A DNA stretch of 64,000 nt from Marinimicrobium agarilyticum DSM 16975 (GCF_000423345.1 NZ_AUHU01000003.1:310001-374000), one strand, 5' to 3'; counted from the stretch's first letter, positions 1 to 9,004 are shown. Numbers and translations: made by a program. The notes: generated from the sequence alone by a model not told the origin.

Positions 1-325
1 GTGGGCCGCCAGGGTTGGTGAATGTCTGCGTGCAGAGAAGAATGATGGTAACGGTATTCCCAATCTTCATGCCTGCATGCTGTTTATATAGCGTAATACC
101 TTCACCGGTCGATTGTTTATGCGACGCCCGTCTCAGGCTGGCCATTCAGGGCTCAACGCTCTCCGTGTTTTCTTGAAGTCGTAAAGACTATTCGCCTATT
201 CTTTGTCCGGCGCTTTTGCTGTCTTGGCTTCTTGAACGTTTGCTTCAATGGCTTTTTTGGCGCCATACCTCCCTTCAAGAAGGCACATTGTGCTATCGAA
301 TAATGAAACCGAGAGGGCATTTGCT
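1..325. other. Intergenic leader, no gene seen
   Basis: No supported gene is visible in the first 325 bases; the short frames here lack credible starts or family features. The last part is the leader of the PQQ dehydrogenase gene, with a GAGAGG ribosome-binding site at 311-316 just before its ATG at 326. Confidence 0.5.
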
Positions 326-2266
326 ATGAACACCTTGATAAAGAAATCGGCGATGTATGGCTTGCTGTGCACCGCAGCGGCCACCCAGGCGGTCAATGCC
401 GCTACCTGTGACTACAGCGTGTCGAACGAATGGCGTACCGGCTTTACCGCGAGCGTTAAAATTGCCAACGATAGTTCCTCCGCCATTGATGACTGGGAAG
501 TGACCTGGGAGTACGGCGATGGCAGTACCGTGACCAATAGCTGGAATGCCAACATCTCCGGTACCGATCCCTTCACCGCTACGCCACTGAGCTGGAACGG
601 GACCATTCAGCCGGGGCAATCCGTTGAATTCGGCATACAGGGGACGAAAGGTCAGCCCGGAGCCGCCGCGCTGCTGCCAGCCGTCACCGGGGAAGTGTGC
701 GGTGGCAACGGCAGTTCCAGCGCTTCGAATAGCAGTGCAGTGAGCTCGTCCAGTAGTGTCAGTTCCAGCTCGTCTTCGTCGGGCGAGCTTCCCTCTGTGA
801 CCCTGGAGCGCATTTTCCCCAACCTCACTTTGGAACAACCCACGGCCATGGTTCAGTCTCCCGATGGGAGCCGCTGGTATATTCTGGAAAAGCGGGGCGT
901 GGTCTCCTGGGTTGATGCGGCCAATAACAGCGCGACCAGCGTCAACACCTATATCGATTTGTCGGATATCGTAAATGACAGTGTCGAAGGCGGCATGCTC
1001 GATATGGCCTTTCACCCCGATTACCCCGACAACAAGGGGGTACTGCTGTCCTTTACAGAAAACGCGCCGTCCGATAGCGATGCGGCCCTGGTCTCGGTGG
1101 TGGCCCGCTTTGCGGAATCGGAGGACGGCACAACCTTGGTGGAAAGTTCTCGCGAAGATATTCTCACCCTGGAGCAACCGTTCAATAACCATAACGGAGG
1201 CCAAATTCGTTTCGGGCCCGACGGCTATCTGTACATCGCGTTTGGGGACGGGGGCTCCGCCAATGACCCGTTCAACAATGCCCAGAACACCGATAATTGG
1301 TACGGCGCCCTTTTACGGATTGATGTGGATAGTGAAACGCCCTACGGCATTCCCGTGGATAACCCGTTTGCCGCCGGCGGGGGTGCGCCGGAAATATACG
1401 CCTATGGCCTGCGTAATCCCTGGCGTTTCAGTTTTGATCCGCAAACTGACCGACTCTGGGCCGCCGATGTAGGCCAGGCGTCATTTGAAGAGGTCAATCT
1501 CATCGAAAACGGCGGCAACTATGGTTGGCGTTGCCGTGAAGGCTTTGAGGCCACGGACAATGAATGCACCACCACCGGGCCTTATGTCGACCCGATCATT
1601 GCCTATTCCCGGGATGAAGGCCAGTCGATCACCGGTGGCTTCGTCTATCGGGGGTTGAATATGCCGGGGCTGACCGGCGCCTACGTGTTCGGGGATTACG
1701 GTTCGGGAACCGTCTGGGCGGTGACCGAGCCCAGTCCGGGTGAGTACGAGCGAACCGTCATGGCGCAGACGGACCTTTTGATCAGCTCCTTTGCGCGAGA
1801 CGTGAATGGTGAGCTCTATGCGGTGGACATTTCCGGTGGCGCGCTTTACCGGTTGGTTAAGGAGGACTCTTCCTCCAGCAGCTCAAGTTCTTTGTCCAGC
1901 GCCAGCGTGGCCAGTAGCCTTTCATCCAGCAGCGCCAGTTCGTCAAGCAGTGTCCCGGGCAGCGTGGTGGAATGCTCGGTGACGCCGGTAGGTATTTGGA
2001 GCGGTGGTTATCAGTTGGATGTCGGTGTGAGCAATACGGGCACTCAGGCGGTGTCCAGTTGGATGCTTGAGATGACGTTTGGTGCACCGCCTGAAGTGAC
2101 GTCGAGCTGGAATGTTGAACTCGAAGCGTCGGGGAATACGTTGACAGCGACCGACGTGGGCTGGAACGGCAACTTGCAGCCGGGCCAGAGCACCTCCTTC
2201 GGCTTCCAGGGCAGCCATGGCGGCGACTTTGTGGTGCCGGAGTGCATCGGGCTCAATCGGCCGTGA
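326..2266 (+). CDS. Secreted PQQ-dependent sugar dehydrogenase with N- and C-terminal CBM2 modules
   Basis: Predicted extracellular quinoprotein of 646 residues that oxidises sugars with PQQ. A frame extends back to 248, but ATG 326 is preferred: it follows GAGAGG and starts a signal peptide (residues 1-25, ending VNA). In order: cellulose-type CBM2 (about 26-125, with SWNG and terminal Cys), a poly-Ser linker (about 126-155), a six-bladed GSDH/sorbosone dehydrogenase propeller (about 157-515, with NHNGGQIRFGPDG, YGLRNPWR and DVGQ), a second poly-Ser linker, and a second CBM2 (about 550-640, again with WNG). A CBM at each end implies cellulose anchoring. Cellulolytic relatives have CBM2-tagged redox proteins thought to supply electrons to LPMOs; that role is inferred here. 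It stands alone and is followed by a hairpin with a T run. Substrate unknown. Confidence 0.88.
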   Translation: MNTLIKKSAMYGLLCTAAATQAVNAATCDYSVSNEWRTGFTASVKIANDSSSAIDDWEVTWEYGDGSTVTNSWNANISGTDPFTATPLSWNGTIQPGQSVEFGIQGTKGQPGAAALLPAVTGEVCGGNGSSSASNSSAVSSSSSVSSSSSSSGELPSVTLERIFPNLTLEQPTAMVQSPDGSRWYILEKRGVVSWVDAANNSATSVNTYIDLSDIVNDSVEGGMLDMAFHPDYPDNKGVLLSFTENAPSDSDAALVSVVARFAESEDGTTLVESSREDILTLEQPFNNHNGGQIRFGPDGYLYIAFGDGGSANDPFNNAQNTDNWYGALLRIDVDSETPYGIPVDNPFAAGGGAPEIYAYGLRNPWRFSFDPQTDRLWAADVGQASFEEVNLIENGGNYGWRCREGFEATDNECTTTGPYVDPIIAYSRDEGQSITGGFVYRGLNMPGLTGAYVFGDYGSGTVWAVTEPSPGEYERTVMAQTDLLISSFARDVNGELYAVDISGGALYRLVKEDSSSSSSSSLSSASVASSLSSSSASSSSSVPGSVVECSVTPVGIWSGGYQLDVGVSNTGTQAVSSWMLEMTFGAPPEVTSSWNVELEASGNTLTATDVGWNGNLQPGQSTSFGFQGSHGGDFVVPECIGLNRP

Positions 2267-2333
2267 CGCAAGGCGCCGGGCTTGTGTTCAACAGGCCCGG
2301 CTTCGTGTCCCCCCAATGAATTGCTTTACCTTT

Positions 2334-2355
2334 GGCCGCCGCGTGCGGCCTTTTT
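2334..2355 (+). terminator. Intrinsic terminator after the PQQ dehydrogenase
   Basis: GGCCGC (2334-2339) pairs with GCGGCC (2345-2350) across a 5-nt loop and is followed by five T. A second GC-rich hairpin (GCCGGGC/GCCCGGC) lies just upstream at about 2275-2302, so the two may act together. Confidence 0.6.
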
Positions 2356-2443
2356 GGTCCAAAATGGTTTTCACTGGATTTTGGCACCCCAAAAAGGTTA
2401 TCTTGTGCCATAAACCATAACCAATGGAACTCTGGGCTTCTGC

Positions 2444-2926
2444 ATGCAGGACTATGAACTCTTCACCTACTGGTTCATCGGCGGCGTTGTGCTGATGTTA
2501 CTGGAATTTCTCCTTCCCGGCGGTATCGTATTTTTTCTTGGCCTCGGTGCCACTCTGGTTTCCCTGCTGCTCTATACCGGCCTTATTGAGGGTTGGATAC
2601 AGGCCTTCACCGCCTGGTTTGTCGGTTCTTTGTTGTTGCTGTTTGGACTGCGCGGCGTGGTGCAGAAGCTGATTCCCGCCCAAGTGGAACGCGGTCGGAC
2701 GGATGAAGATTTAGACGCCTACGATCAGATTGCGGAGGTCGCCGAGACCATCCCGGCCGGCGGTGAAGGACGCATCAATTTCCGGGGCAGCACCTGGGCT
2801 GCCAGACACTATCACGAGGATCGGGCCCTGGAAGCGGGAACCCGTGTACGCATTGTGTTTCGCGACAATCTGCTCTGGACCGTGGAGGCCATTGAGCCGC
2901 TCGAAAGCCATTCCCCCAAGGAGTAA
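2444..2926 (+). CDS. Short NfeD-family membrane protein (NfeD1b type)
   Basis: 160 residues. An N-terminal hydrophobic region (about 8-75) makes two or three membrane segments, and residues about 90-150 form the C-terminal NfeD OB-fold domain (GxGRINFRGSTWAA, then VRIVFRDNLLWTVEAIE). Short NfeD proteins associate with SPFH/stomatin proteins in membrane microdomains; the next two genes encode such proteins and a long NfeD follows, so this is the first gene of a four-gene SPFH-NfeD operon. The exact cellular role of these complexes (membrane quality control, envelope stress) is not settled. Confidence 0.9.
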   Translation: MQDYELFTYWFIGGVVLMLLEFLLPGGIVFFLGLGATLVSLLLYTGLIEGWIQAFTAWFVGSLLLLFGLRGVVQKLIPAQVERGRTDEDLDAYDQIAEVAETIPAGGEGRINFRGSTWAARHYHEDRALEAGTRVRIVFRDNLLWTVEAIEPLESHSPKE

Positions 2927-2984
2927 ACCCCATAACGACATTCGGCGTCGAGTTCTTCGCCGACCCCCAATCAAGGAGCCTCTC

Positions 2985-3950
2985 ATGTTTACCGCTTTAA
3001 CCATTTTTGTCATCTTGGCCGGCATTTTTGTCTGGAACTTGATGATTGTTGTCCCCATGCGACAGTCCTGTGTGCTGGAACGTTTCGGCAATTTCCGGCG
3101 TGTGCTCGAACCGGGCTTTCACGTGGTGGTGCCCTTTCTGGATAAAGTCGCCTATCGCCATGAAATTCGCGAACAGGTCTTTGATATTCCCGCCCAAAGC
3201 TGTATTACCCGGGATAATATTCAGGTCGCGGTGGATGGCCTGGTGTACTTGAAGGTGATGGATGCAAAGCGGGCCAGTTACGGTATTGGTGATTACCAGA
3301 TGGCCAGTGTCAATCTGGCGCAGACCACCATGCGCTCGGAAATCGGTAAGCTCACTCTGGGGGATACCTTCTACGAGCGAGACCAGTTGAACGAATCCAT
3401 CGTGCGGGAAATCGACAAGGCGTCGGACCCCTGGGGCATCAAGGTGATGCGCTACGAAATCAAGAACATCGAGCCCTCGGCCCAGGTCGTTCACACCCTG
3501 GAAAAACAGATGGAAGCGGAGCGGGAAAAGCGCGCCGACATTACCCTGGCCACGGCCGGCAAGGAATCCAAGATTCTGATTTCCGAAGGCTATCGTCAGG
3601 AGGCAATCAACATTTCCGAAGGCGAGAAGCAAAAACGGATTAATGAAGCCAAAGGCCGTGCCAGCGAAATTGAGATTCTCGCCGAAGCCTCGGCGGAGGG
3701 GCTGCAGCGGGTGGCCCAGGCCATTAAACAGCCCGGCGGCGACTACGCGGTGAAAATGCGGCTGGTGGAAGACTTTATTGGCCGAACCGGTGAAGTGATG
3801 AAAAGTGCGGACATTTCCGTACTGCCCACCGATCTGGCCCACCTCAAGGGCATATTGACTGCCCTGAATCAAAACCTCGGACAAAGTCAGGGTGCTGGTG
3901 CCACCGGGGCCATCGGAAGTGCCGCCGCGTCCAAAGGAGCCGCCCAATGA
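2985..3950 (+). CDS. SPFH/band 7 (stomatin-like) membrane protein 1
   Basis: 321 residues. The open frame runs back to 2730 over the preceding gene, but ATG 2985 is the likely start: AAGGAG (2973-2978) precedes it and the protein then begins with one membrane helix (residues 1-25). The SPFH domain follows (about 25-200, with VLERFGNFRRVLEPGFHVVVPF), then a charged coiled coil (EKQMEAEREKRA, GEKQKRINEAKGRA) typical of paraslipin/QmcA-like proteins. Its stop overlaps the start of the second SPFH gene (ATGA). Such proteins oligomerise into rings or cages on the membrane and organise proteases; partnership with the flanking NfeD proteins is supported by synteny. Confidence 0.9.
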   Translation: MFTALTIFVILAGIFVWNLMIVVPMRQSCVLERFGNFRRVLEPGFHVVVPFLDKVAYRHEIREQVFDIPAQSCITRDNIQVAVDGLVYLKVMDAKRASYGIGDYQMASVNLAQTTMRSEIGKLTLGDTFYERDQLNESIVREIDKASDPWGIKVMRYEIKNIEPSAQVVHTLEKQMEAEREKRADITLATAGKESKILISEGYRQEAINISEGEKQKRINEAKGRASEIEILAEASAEGLQRVAQAIKQPGGDYAVKMRLVEDFIGRTGEVMKSADISVLPTDLAHLKGILTALNQNLGQSQGAGATGAIGSAAASKGAAQ

Positions 3951-4918
3951 ATCCGAATCAGATGAACCCCGTGGATATGTTCAACTTCGCCGTTTGGGGC
4001 GTTATTTTTCTGACCATTGTGGTGCAGCTTTTTCGTTCCATCCGCATTGTGTCGACCCGTACCACGTTGATTGTTGAGCGCCTGGGTAAGTACAAGGCGA
4101 CACTGGGGCCGGGCTTTCATGTCCTGATGCCGTTTATCGACAAAGTCACCGCTCTGCAGGATCTGCGGGAAGAAACCATTGATGTGCCGCCCCAGGAGTG
4201 TTTTTCCCGGGATGAAGTCCAGGTGCAGGTGGATGGTGTGATCTACATGTCCGTGGCGGACCCGATCAAAGCCACCTATGGAGTGACGGACTACCGTTTT
4301 GCCGCCATGCAGCTGGCCATGACCACGACCCGTTCGGTGATCGGTACCCTGGAGCTGGATAAAACCTTTGAAGAGCGGGATATGATCAGCCAGGCCGTGG
4401 TGGACACCCTGAACAAAGCCGGCGAGGCCTGGGGCGTGCATGTGCACCGCTATGAGATCAAGAACATCAAGCCGCCCCACAGTGTGCAAAACGCCATGGA
4501 GAAGCAGGTCACCGCCGAGCGTGAACGCCGGGCCATTCTGGCACGGGCCGAGGGTGACAAGCAGAGCCGGATCAACACCTCAGAAGGGACCATGCGCGAG
4601 CTGATCAACCTCTCCGAAGGGGAGCGGCAGCGGCTGGTCAATGAAGCCGAGGGCCGGGCTTCGGAAATACTGTCGCTGGCCATCGCCACCGCCAGCTCTC
4701 TGGAGAAAATCGGTAATGCCGTCGTGCAGCCGGGCGGGGAGGAAGCCATCAAGCTCAATATGTCGGAGAAGTTTATCGACAATATTGGTCACCTGGCGGA
4801 TGCCCATACCTCGGTCATCTTCCCGGCGGATCTGACCAATATGAGTCAGTTGCTGAAAGCGCTGGACTTGCACATCGACGGCGGAAGCTCCGCACATGCC
4901 GCTACCGCACGGGAGTAA
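3947..4918 (+). CDS. SPFH/band 7 (stomatin-like) membrane protein 2
   Basis: 323 residues, a paralogue of the preceding protein. One membrane helix lies near residues 8-30, then the SPFH domain (VERLGKYKATLGPGFHVLMPF, YEIKNIKPP) and a coiled-coil tail (EKQVTAERERRAILARAEGDKQ, GERQRLVNEAEGRA). It is translationally coupled to the upstream gene by an ATGA overlap, and its end overlaps the long NfeD gene by 23 bp. Two different SPFH proteins in tandem suggest a hetero-oligomeric assembly, like HflK/HflC, although these belong to the stomatin/paraslipin branch rather than HflKC. Confidence 0.9.
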   Translation: MNPNQMNPVDMFNFAVWGVIFLTIVVQLFRSIRIVSTRTTLIVERLGKYKATLGPGFHVLMPFIDKVTALQDLREETIDVPPQECFSRDEVQVQVDGVIYMSVADPIKATYGVTDYRFAAMQLAMTTTRSVIGTLELDKTFEERDMISQAVVDTLNKAGEAWGVHVHRYEIKNIKPPHSVQNAMEKQVTAERERRAILARAEGDKQSRINTSEGTMRELINLSEGERQRLVNEAEGRASEILSLAIATASSLEKIGNAVVQPGGEEAIKLNMSEKFIDNIGHLADAHTSVIFPADLTNMSQLLKALDLHIDGGSSAHAATARE

Positions 4919-6245
4919 CCGCAACCGGTCACGCTGGCGCCCGGTTCGCCTGACGGCGTGTCTGCTATTGCTACTGGCTGGGTTGACCGGCCTGGTGCAG
5001 GGGCAGGGCGCCAGCGGGCAGGCGCCGGTTTACCAGGTGGCTATCGACGGCGCCATCAACCCGAGCGCCCTCGGGCTGTTGCAGCATGCCATTGACACGG
5101 CGGAGCTCAATGGCGCCGCGGCTCTGGTAATGCGCATTGACACCCCCGGCGGGCTTCTCAGTACGACGCGGGATATGGTGAGCGCCATCGGGGAATCCGA
5201 AGTGCCGGTGATTGGCTATGTCGGGCCTTCGGGCGCTGGCGCCACCTCGGCGGGGGCGTTCATTTTGCTGTCCACCCATGTGGCAGTGATGAACGAGGGC
5301 ACCACCGTGGGCGCCTCGTCGCCGGTGGCGGGCGATGGCAGCGACATTGAAGGCACCATGGCCAAAAAGGTCATGAACGACTCGCGCGCCTTTATGCGCA
5401 GTATCGCTGAAAGCCGCGGGCGCAATGCCGACCTGGCCGAGCGCTTTGTCTCCGACGCCGAGAGCGTGACCGCTGCCGAGGCCCTGGAAGCCAACGTGAT
5501 TGATCGGGTGGTGCCAGAGGCTTCAGAGTTGCTCGCGACGCTCGATGGCATAGAGATTCAATTCCACGGCAAACCGCTGACCTTGAGTCTTGCCGAGCGC
5601 CCATTGGTAGAGATCGAGCCCCGGTTGATTGACCGTCTGTTGGCCGTGATTGCGAGTCCGCAGATAGCCCATCTTCTGATTTCCCTGGGCATGCTTGCGA
5701 TCTACATCGAATTCCTCAGCCCCGGCCTGACCTTTCCCGGCGTTCTGGGCACTATCGCCGTGATTCTGGGGCTGATAGGCGCCCAGGCATTGCCGGTCAA
5801 TGTGGGCTTTCTCATCCTGTTGTTTTTGGGGTTGGTGTTGATGTTCGCCGAGCTGTTCGTTGCGGGGCTGGGCGTGCTCGGTATCGGTGGGGCCATCGCC
5901 TTTGTGTTGGGCAGTTTAAACCTGTTTGATATGCCATCGACGGATGAGTACCGCAATACCGTGCTCGCCGTCAGCGTGGGTGTCAGCGCCGCCATCATGC
6001 TGGCGACTTTCCTGATCGGCCGAGGTCTGGCTGCCGCTCGCCCCAGGGAAAAGTCGCTGGTCGGCAAGCGCGGCGAAGCCATGGTGAATTTTGATAAAAA
6101 CGGCTATGTCCTGGTCGACGACAAGCGCTGGCCGGCGGAAGCCCGAACGCCGCTCCACCACGGCGACGCCATCGTGGTGGTCGCGCAAACCGATGACGGT
6201 CGGTTGGTGGTTGAACCCGTTTCAGGGGCTCGTGTCCCCTCATAA
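4896..6245 (+). CDS. Long NfeD-type membrane serine protease (ClpP-like + NfeD)
   Basis: 449 residues. A hydrophobic N-terminal signal/anchor (about 17-37) is followed by a ClpP-class protease domain (about 45-235) with MRIDTPGGLLSTTRDM and GAGATSAGAFIL. The likely nucleophile is Ser118 and the likely base is Lys157 or Lys158 (MAKKVMND), matching the Ser-Lys dyad of the archaeal homologue PH1510. Next come four or five membrane helices (about 250-385) and a C-terminal NfeD OB domain (VGKRGEAMVNFDKNGYVLVDDKRW). Members cleave stomatin-like proteins. The 23-bp overlap with the second SPFH gene points to coupled expression with its probable substrate or partner. The ATG at 4896 with GGAAG upstream is the first plausible start. 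Confidence 0.9.
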   Translation: MPLPHGSNRNRSRWRPVRLTACLLLLLAGLTGLVQGQGASGQAPVYQVAIDGAINPSALGLLQHAIDTAELNGAAALVMRIDTPGGLLSTTRDMVSAIGESEVPVIGYVGPSGAGATSAGAFILLSTHVAVMNEGTTVGASSPVAGDGSDIEGTMAKKVMNDSRAFMRSIAESRGRNADLAERFVSDAESVTAAEALEANVIDRVVPEASELLATLDGIEIQFHGKPLTLSLAERPLVEIEPRLIDRLLAVIASPQIAHLLISLGMLAIYIEFLSPGLTFPGVLGTIAVILGLIGAQALPVNVGFLILLFLGLVLMFAELFVAGLGVLGIGGAIAFVLGSLNLFDMPSTDEYRNTVLAVSVGVSAAIMLATFLIGRGLAAARPREKSLVGKRGEAMVNFDKNGYVLVDDKRWPAEARTPLHHGDAIVVVAQTDDGRLVVEPVSGARVPS

Positions 6246-6275
6246 GCTCCAAATGGCATTGGAAGGAATAGAGCT

Positions 6276-6665
6276 TTGAAAAAGTTAATATATATACTCT
6301 TTTTTGTAGTTTCCCCATCGCTCTGCTTCGCTGAAGACGGTCTCGTTGTTCAGTTTACTATCGACGAAGTGTCAAATAACGGACAGGAGCGAGTGTCTTA
6401 TACCGATGCTCTTATGATGACGTTCGGAGAAGAGCACACGTTTGAAGTCCGTGAACTGTACGTCATAAAGTTCCATCCCGTTCTAATAGACGATGGAAAG
6501 ATAAGCCTCGTAACCACGCTCAAGGATATCGATGACAGTAAACCTTATTATGTCGGTGCAGCGGCTGTAGAGTTGAAGGTGGGCGACGCTGAGGTTATGA
6601 GTATGGAGCGCAATGAATCCAGCTACAAAGTGAGCGTTGATACGTCATATGGGAAGCTTCAATAG
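6276..6665 (+). CDS. Small exported protein of unknown function
   Basis: 129 residues, not recognised. The start is TTG 6276, preceded by GGAAGGA (6261-6267). It begins with a clear Sec signal peptide (LIYILFFVVSPSLCFA, cleavage about residue 19), so the mature protein is about 110 residues, acidic and probably periplasmic and beta-rich (VVQFTIDEV, VKVGDAEVMSMERN-like strands). Its base composition is more AT-rich than its neighbours, which may indicate a recently acquired or fast-evolving gene. It lies between the NfeD operon and an FMN reductase gene and could be cotranscribed with either. Confidence 0.65.
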   Translation: MKKLIYILFFVVSPSLCFAEDGLVVQFTIDEVSNNGQERVSYTDALMMTFGEEHTFEVRELYVIKFHPVLIDDGKISLVTTLKDIDDSKPYYVGAAAVELKVGDAEVMSMERNESSYKVSVDTSYGKLQ

Positions 6666-6730
6666 ATGCCTGATCCCATCGGCCATAAGCGGGTCGAACC
6701 GAGAATGAATGAGTGTAGGAGTACAAAACA

Positions 6731-7282
6731 TTGGAGAGGTTGACCCTCCTGGCGCTGTCGGGAAGCCTGCGAAAGCACTCTTACAATCGGGCGGCTATTG
6801 AGGCACTGCAGGCGCTGTCTCCAGACCACGTTGAAATTGTCGTTGCGGAAATTAAGGACCTTCCCTTGTTTAACCCGGAGCTGGAAGGTTCGCATATCGC
6901 TCCGCTGGAAACGCTAAAATCACAACTGGTGAAGGCCTCTGGGTTAATTATAGCCAGCCCCGAGTACGCCCACGGTATTAGCGGCCCCATGAAAAATGCG
7001 CTGGATTGGCTGGTCAGCGGTGTGGAGTTTCCGGGCAAACCGATAATGCTGATCAATACCTCCCCCAGAGCATCGCATGCCTTTGAATCGTTAAAGGAGG
7101 TGCTCACCACCATGTCCGGCGTACTGGTCGAAAGCGCCTGTGTGTCCATTCCGTTGTTGAGCAGTGGTCTCGATAAAGACGGGATTTTGGCGAATCGGGA
7201 AATAGCCGACGCTCTTAGAGGCGGGCTTGTGGATTTCGTGGACCAGGTGCGAAAGATCGAAGTTAAAGAGGGCAGGGCTTGA
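6731..7282 (+). CDS. NADPH-dependent FMN reductase family protein
   Basis: 183 residues, flavodoxin-like fold. The N-terminal LSGSLRKHSYNRAA is the phosphate loop that holds FMN phosphate, and ASPEYAHGISGPMKNALDWL is the signature segment that contacts the flavin ring in the FMN_red family (ArsH, ChrR, SsuE relatives). The start is TTG 6731, with AGGAG at 6717-6721. The stop overlaps the TTG start of the permease gene (TTGA), so the two form a tight pair. ArsH-like reductases often sit beside arsenic permeases, and the partner here belongs to the ACR3/BASS superfamily, but there is no arsC or arsR nearby, so an arsenic role is only a possibility. A general quinone, chromate or azo reductase is equally compatible. 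Confidence 0.85.
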   Translation: MERLTLLALSGSLRKHSYNRAAIEALQALSPDHVEIVVAEIKDLPLFNPELEGSHIAPLETLKSQLVKASGLIIASPEYAHGISGPMKNALDWLVSGVEFPGKPIMLINTSPRASHAFESLKEVLTTMSGVLVESACVSIPLLSSGLDKDGILANREIADALRGGLVDFVDQVRKIEVKEGRA

Positions 7283-8259
7283 AGCGCGAGACGTTAGAAA
7301 AGTATCAGGTTTATATATACCTGGTCGCCATCATTCTCGGTTTGCTGCTCGGCGCGGGTTTTCCTCAAAGCGCAGACGCGCTGGAGGCTTTTCTGTGGCC
7401 GGTGCTGGGTTTGTTGTTGTACACAACCTTTACCCAGGTGCCGTTGGCGCACCTGAAGGACGCGTTCTCTAAGCCCCGATTTATGGCGGCCGCCGTGGTG
7501 GGCAACTTTGTGGTCTTGCCCTTTATCGTCTGGGGGTTGATGACGTTGGGACCGGAGCAGTCCGCGATCCAGTTGGGTATTTTGCTGGTTTTGCTGGTCC
7601 CGTGCACCGACTGGTTTATGACCTTTACGCATCTGGGGGGCGGTGATACCCCTCACGCCATTGCCTTCTCACCGATAAGCCTGTTGCTGCAACTGATCTT
7701 GTTGCCGGTGTATTTATGGGCGTTTCTCGGCGCAGAGGTTACCACCGGCGTGATTCAGCGGGAGCTGATTGCCGCATTTCTGGGGTTGATCGTTTTGCCG
7801 CTGTGCGCCGCCTTTTTGACCGAGAAATGGGCTGAGCGGCAACCCGCGCGACAACGGGTTCTGAAGGTTTTTGGTTGGCTTCCGGTCCCCTTGTTGACGG
7901 TGGTGGTTTTCTCCATCGCGGCAACCCAAGTAAACGTGGTGCTGGGCTCCCTTGGCCTGCTTTGGCAGTTGTTGTTGATTTTCGTCGCCTTCCTGGTCAT
8001 TGCCGGCCTGCTCTCCCGGGTGCTCTCCCGACTGTTTCAGCTGCCATCCACCCAGGGGCGTGTACTGGCGTTCAGTCTGGGCTCTCGAAACTCGTTTGTG
8101 GTTCTGCCCCTGGCGCTTACCTTGCCGCCGTCCTTCGAACTGGCCGTGGTGGTCATCGTGTTTCAGTCCCTGGTGGAGCTATTTGGAATGGCGGCCTACC
8201 TCTGGTGGGTGCCCCGTAAGCTCTATCCGTTATCAGACAGTCATGGTTTTTCTGAATAA
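7279..8259 (+). CDS. ACR3/BASS-superfamily permease (arsenic-resistance-like)
   Basis: 326 residues with about ten hydrophobic helices throughout, matching the arsenical-resistance ACR3-like/bile-acid:sodium symporter fold. Recognisable features are VLLVPCTDWFMTFTHLGGGD in the centre (ACR3 proteins have a conserved Cys in helix 4) and ALGSRNSF-like FSLGSRNSFVVLPLAL near residue 275. Translation starts at TTG 7279, overlapping the upstream stop. Many proteins of this type are annotated arsenic resistance protein without a tested substrate. Pairing with an FMN reductase suggests detoxification of a metalloid or electrophile. No metalloregulatory gene is visible. Confidence 0.78.
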   Translation: MKRETLEKYQVYIYLVAIILGLLLGAGFPQSADALEAFLWPVLGLLLYTTFTQVPLAHLKDAFSKPRFMAAAVVGNFVVLPFIVWGLMTLGPEQSAIQLGILLVLLVPCTDWFMTFTHLGGGDTPHAIAFSPISLLLQLILLPVYLWAFLGAEVTTGVIQRELIAAFLGLIVLPLCAAFLTEKWAERQPARQRVLKVFGWLPVPLLTVVVFSIAATQVNVVLGSLGLLWQLLLIFVAFLVIAGLLSRVLSRLFQLPSTQGRVLAFSLGSRNSFVVLPLALTLPPSFELAVVVIVFQSLVELFGMAAYLWWVPRKLYPLSDSHGFSE

Positions 8260-8401
8260 AAATAAAAGTAGCTATCAAATTCCAATCGCTTTACCGGCGT
8301 GATGCTGTTGATTCAGCATGTTTTAAGCGATGCGCTTGGGTCAGTGCTGTCCACATCAACCGCACATTTACGGAGTTCAAACAAGAAGGCCTGAAGAGCC
8401 G

Positions 8402-9004
8402 CTACATGATCTGGTTTGCCAGGGTTTGGGTCAGAAGAACAAACCCTGCGAGGAGGGAGGCCGCTCCAAGGCTGGCGAGAAGCGCATGGCGTTTCCAAAG
8501 CACTTCTGCGCGCGCGCCGAATTGATACACTAACCAGGCCAGGCCGTAGTACCGCAGGCCGCGAGCGATCAGTGCGGCCAGGACGAACAAGTAAATCGGG
8601 TAGCCGGAAAGGCCCGCGGTAATCATCGCCACTTGAAAGGGGATAGGCAGTATGCCAAGCGCAAGGATGGCGATGAACCCGTACTGATCAAAGAAGCTCT
8701 GAAAGCCTTCATAGGCGTTCTGCATTCCCATGGTATCGATAAACCAGGTCCCTATGGACTGGTACAACACCATGCCTACCCCATAGCCCACGATAGCCGC
8801 GACCACGCACCCCGCAGTAGTGACCGTGGCGATCAGCCATAGGCGCTCTCGGTTGAAAGCCATCAAAGGTATCAGGATGACCTCAATGGGAACGGGGAGA
8901 ATGATGGTTTCCAGAAAGGAGAGAAGTGCCAAAAGCCACAGCATATGCTTTGACCCGTTCAGGCGTTCAAACCATCGTTTCGCGCGTTCTGTTTTAAAGC
9001 GCAT
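8402..9004 (-). CDS. YqaA family (DedA/VTT-like) inner-membrane protein
   Basis: 200 residues. Several membrane segments, with the SNARE-associated/VTT-type region around residues 20-160 (LSFLETIILPVPIEVILIPL, then LGILPIPFQVAMITAGLSG, a conserved re-entrant loop with Pro and Gly). YqaA and DedA proteins are tied to membrane homeostasis and lipid scrambling; the specific function of YqaA is not established. It is transcribed convergently to the permease gene, with a 142-bp gap and no clear terminator, and lies 232 bp from the divergent chitinase gene. Confidence 0.85.
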   Translation of the reverse strand: MRFKTERAKRWFERLNGSKHMLWLLALLSFLETIILPVPIEVILIPLMAFNRERLWLIATVTTAGCVVAAIVGYGVGMVLYQSIGTWFIDTMGMQNAYEGFQSFFDQYGFIAILALGILPIPFQVAMITAGLSGYPIYLFVLAALIARGLRYYGLAWLVYQFGARAEVLWKRHALLASLGAASLLAGFVLLTQTLANQIM

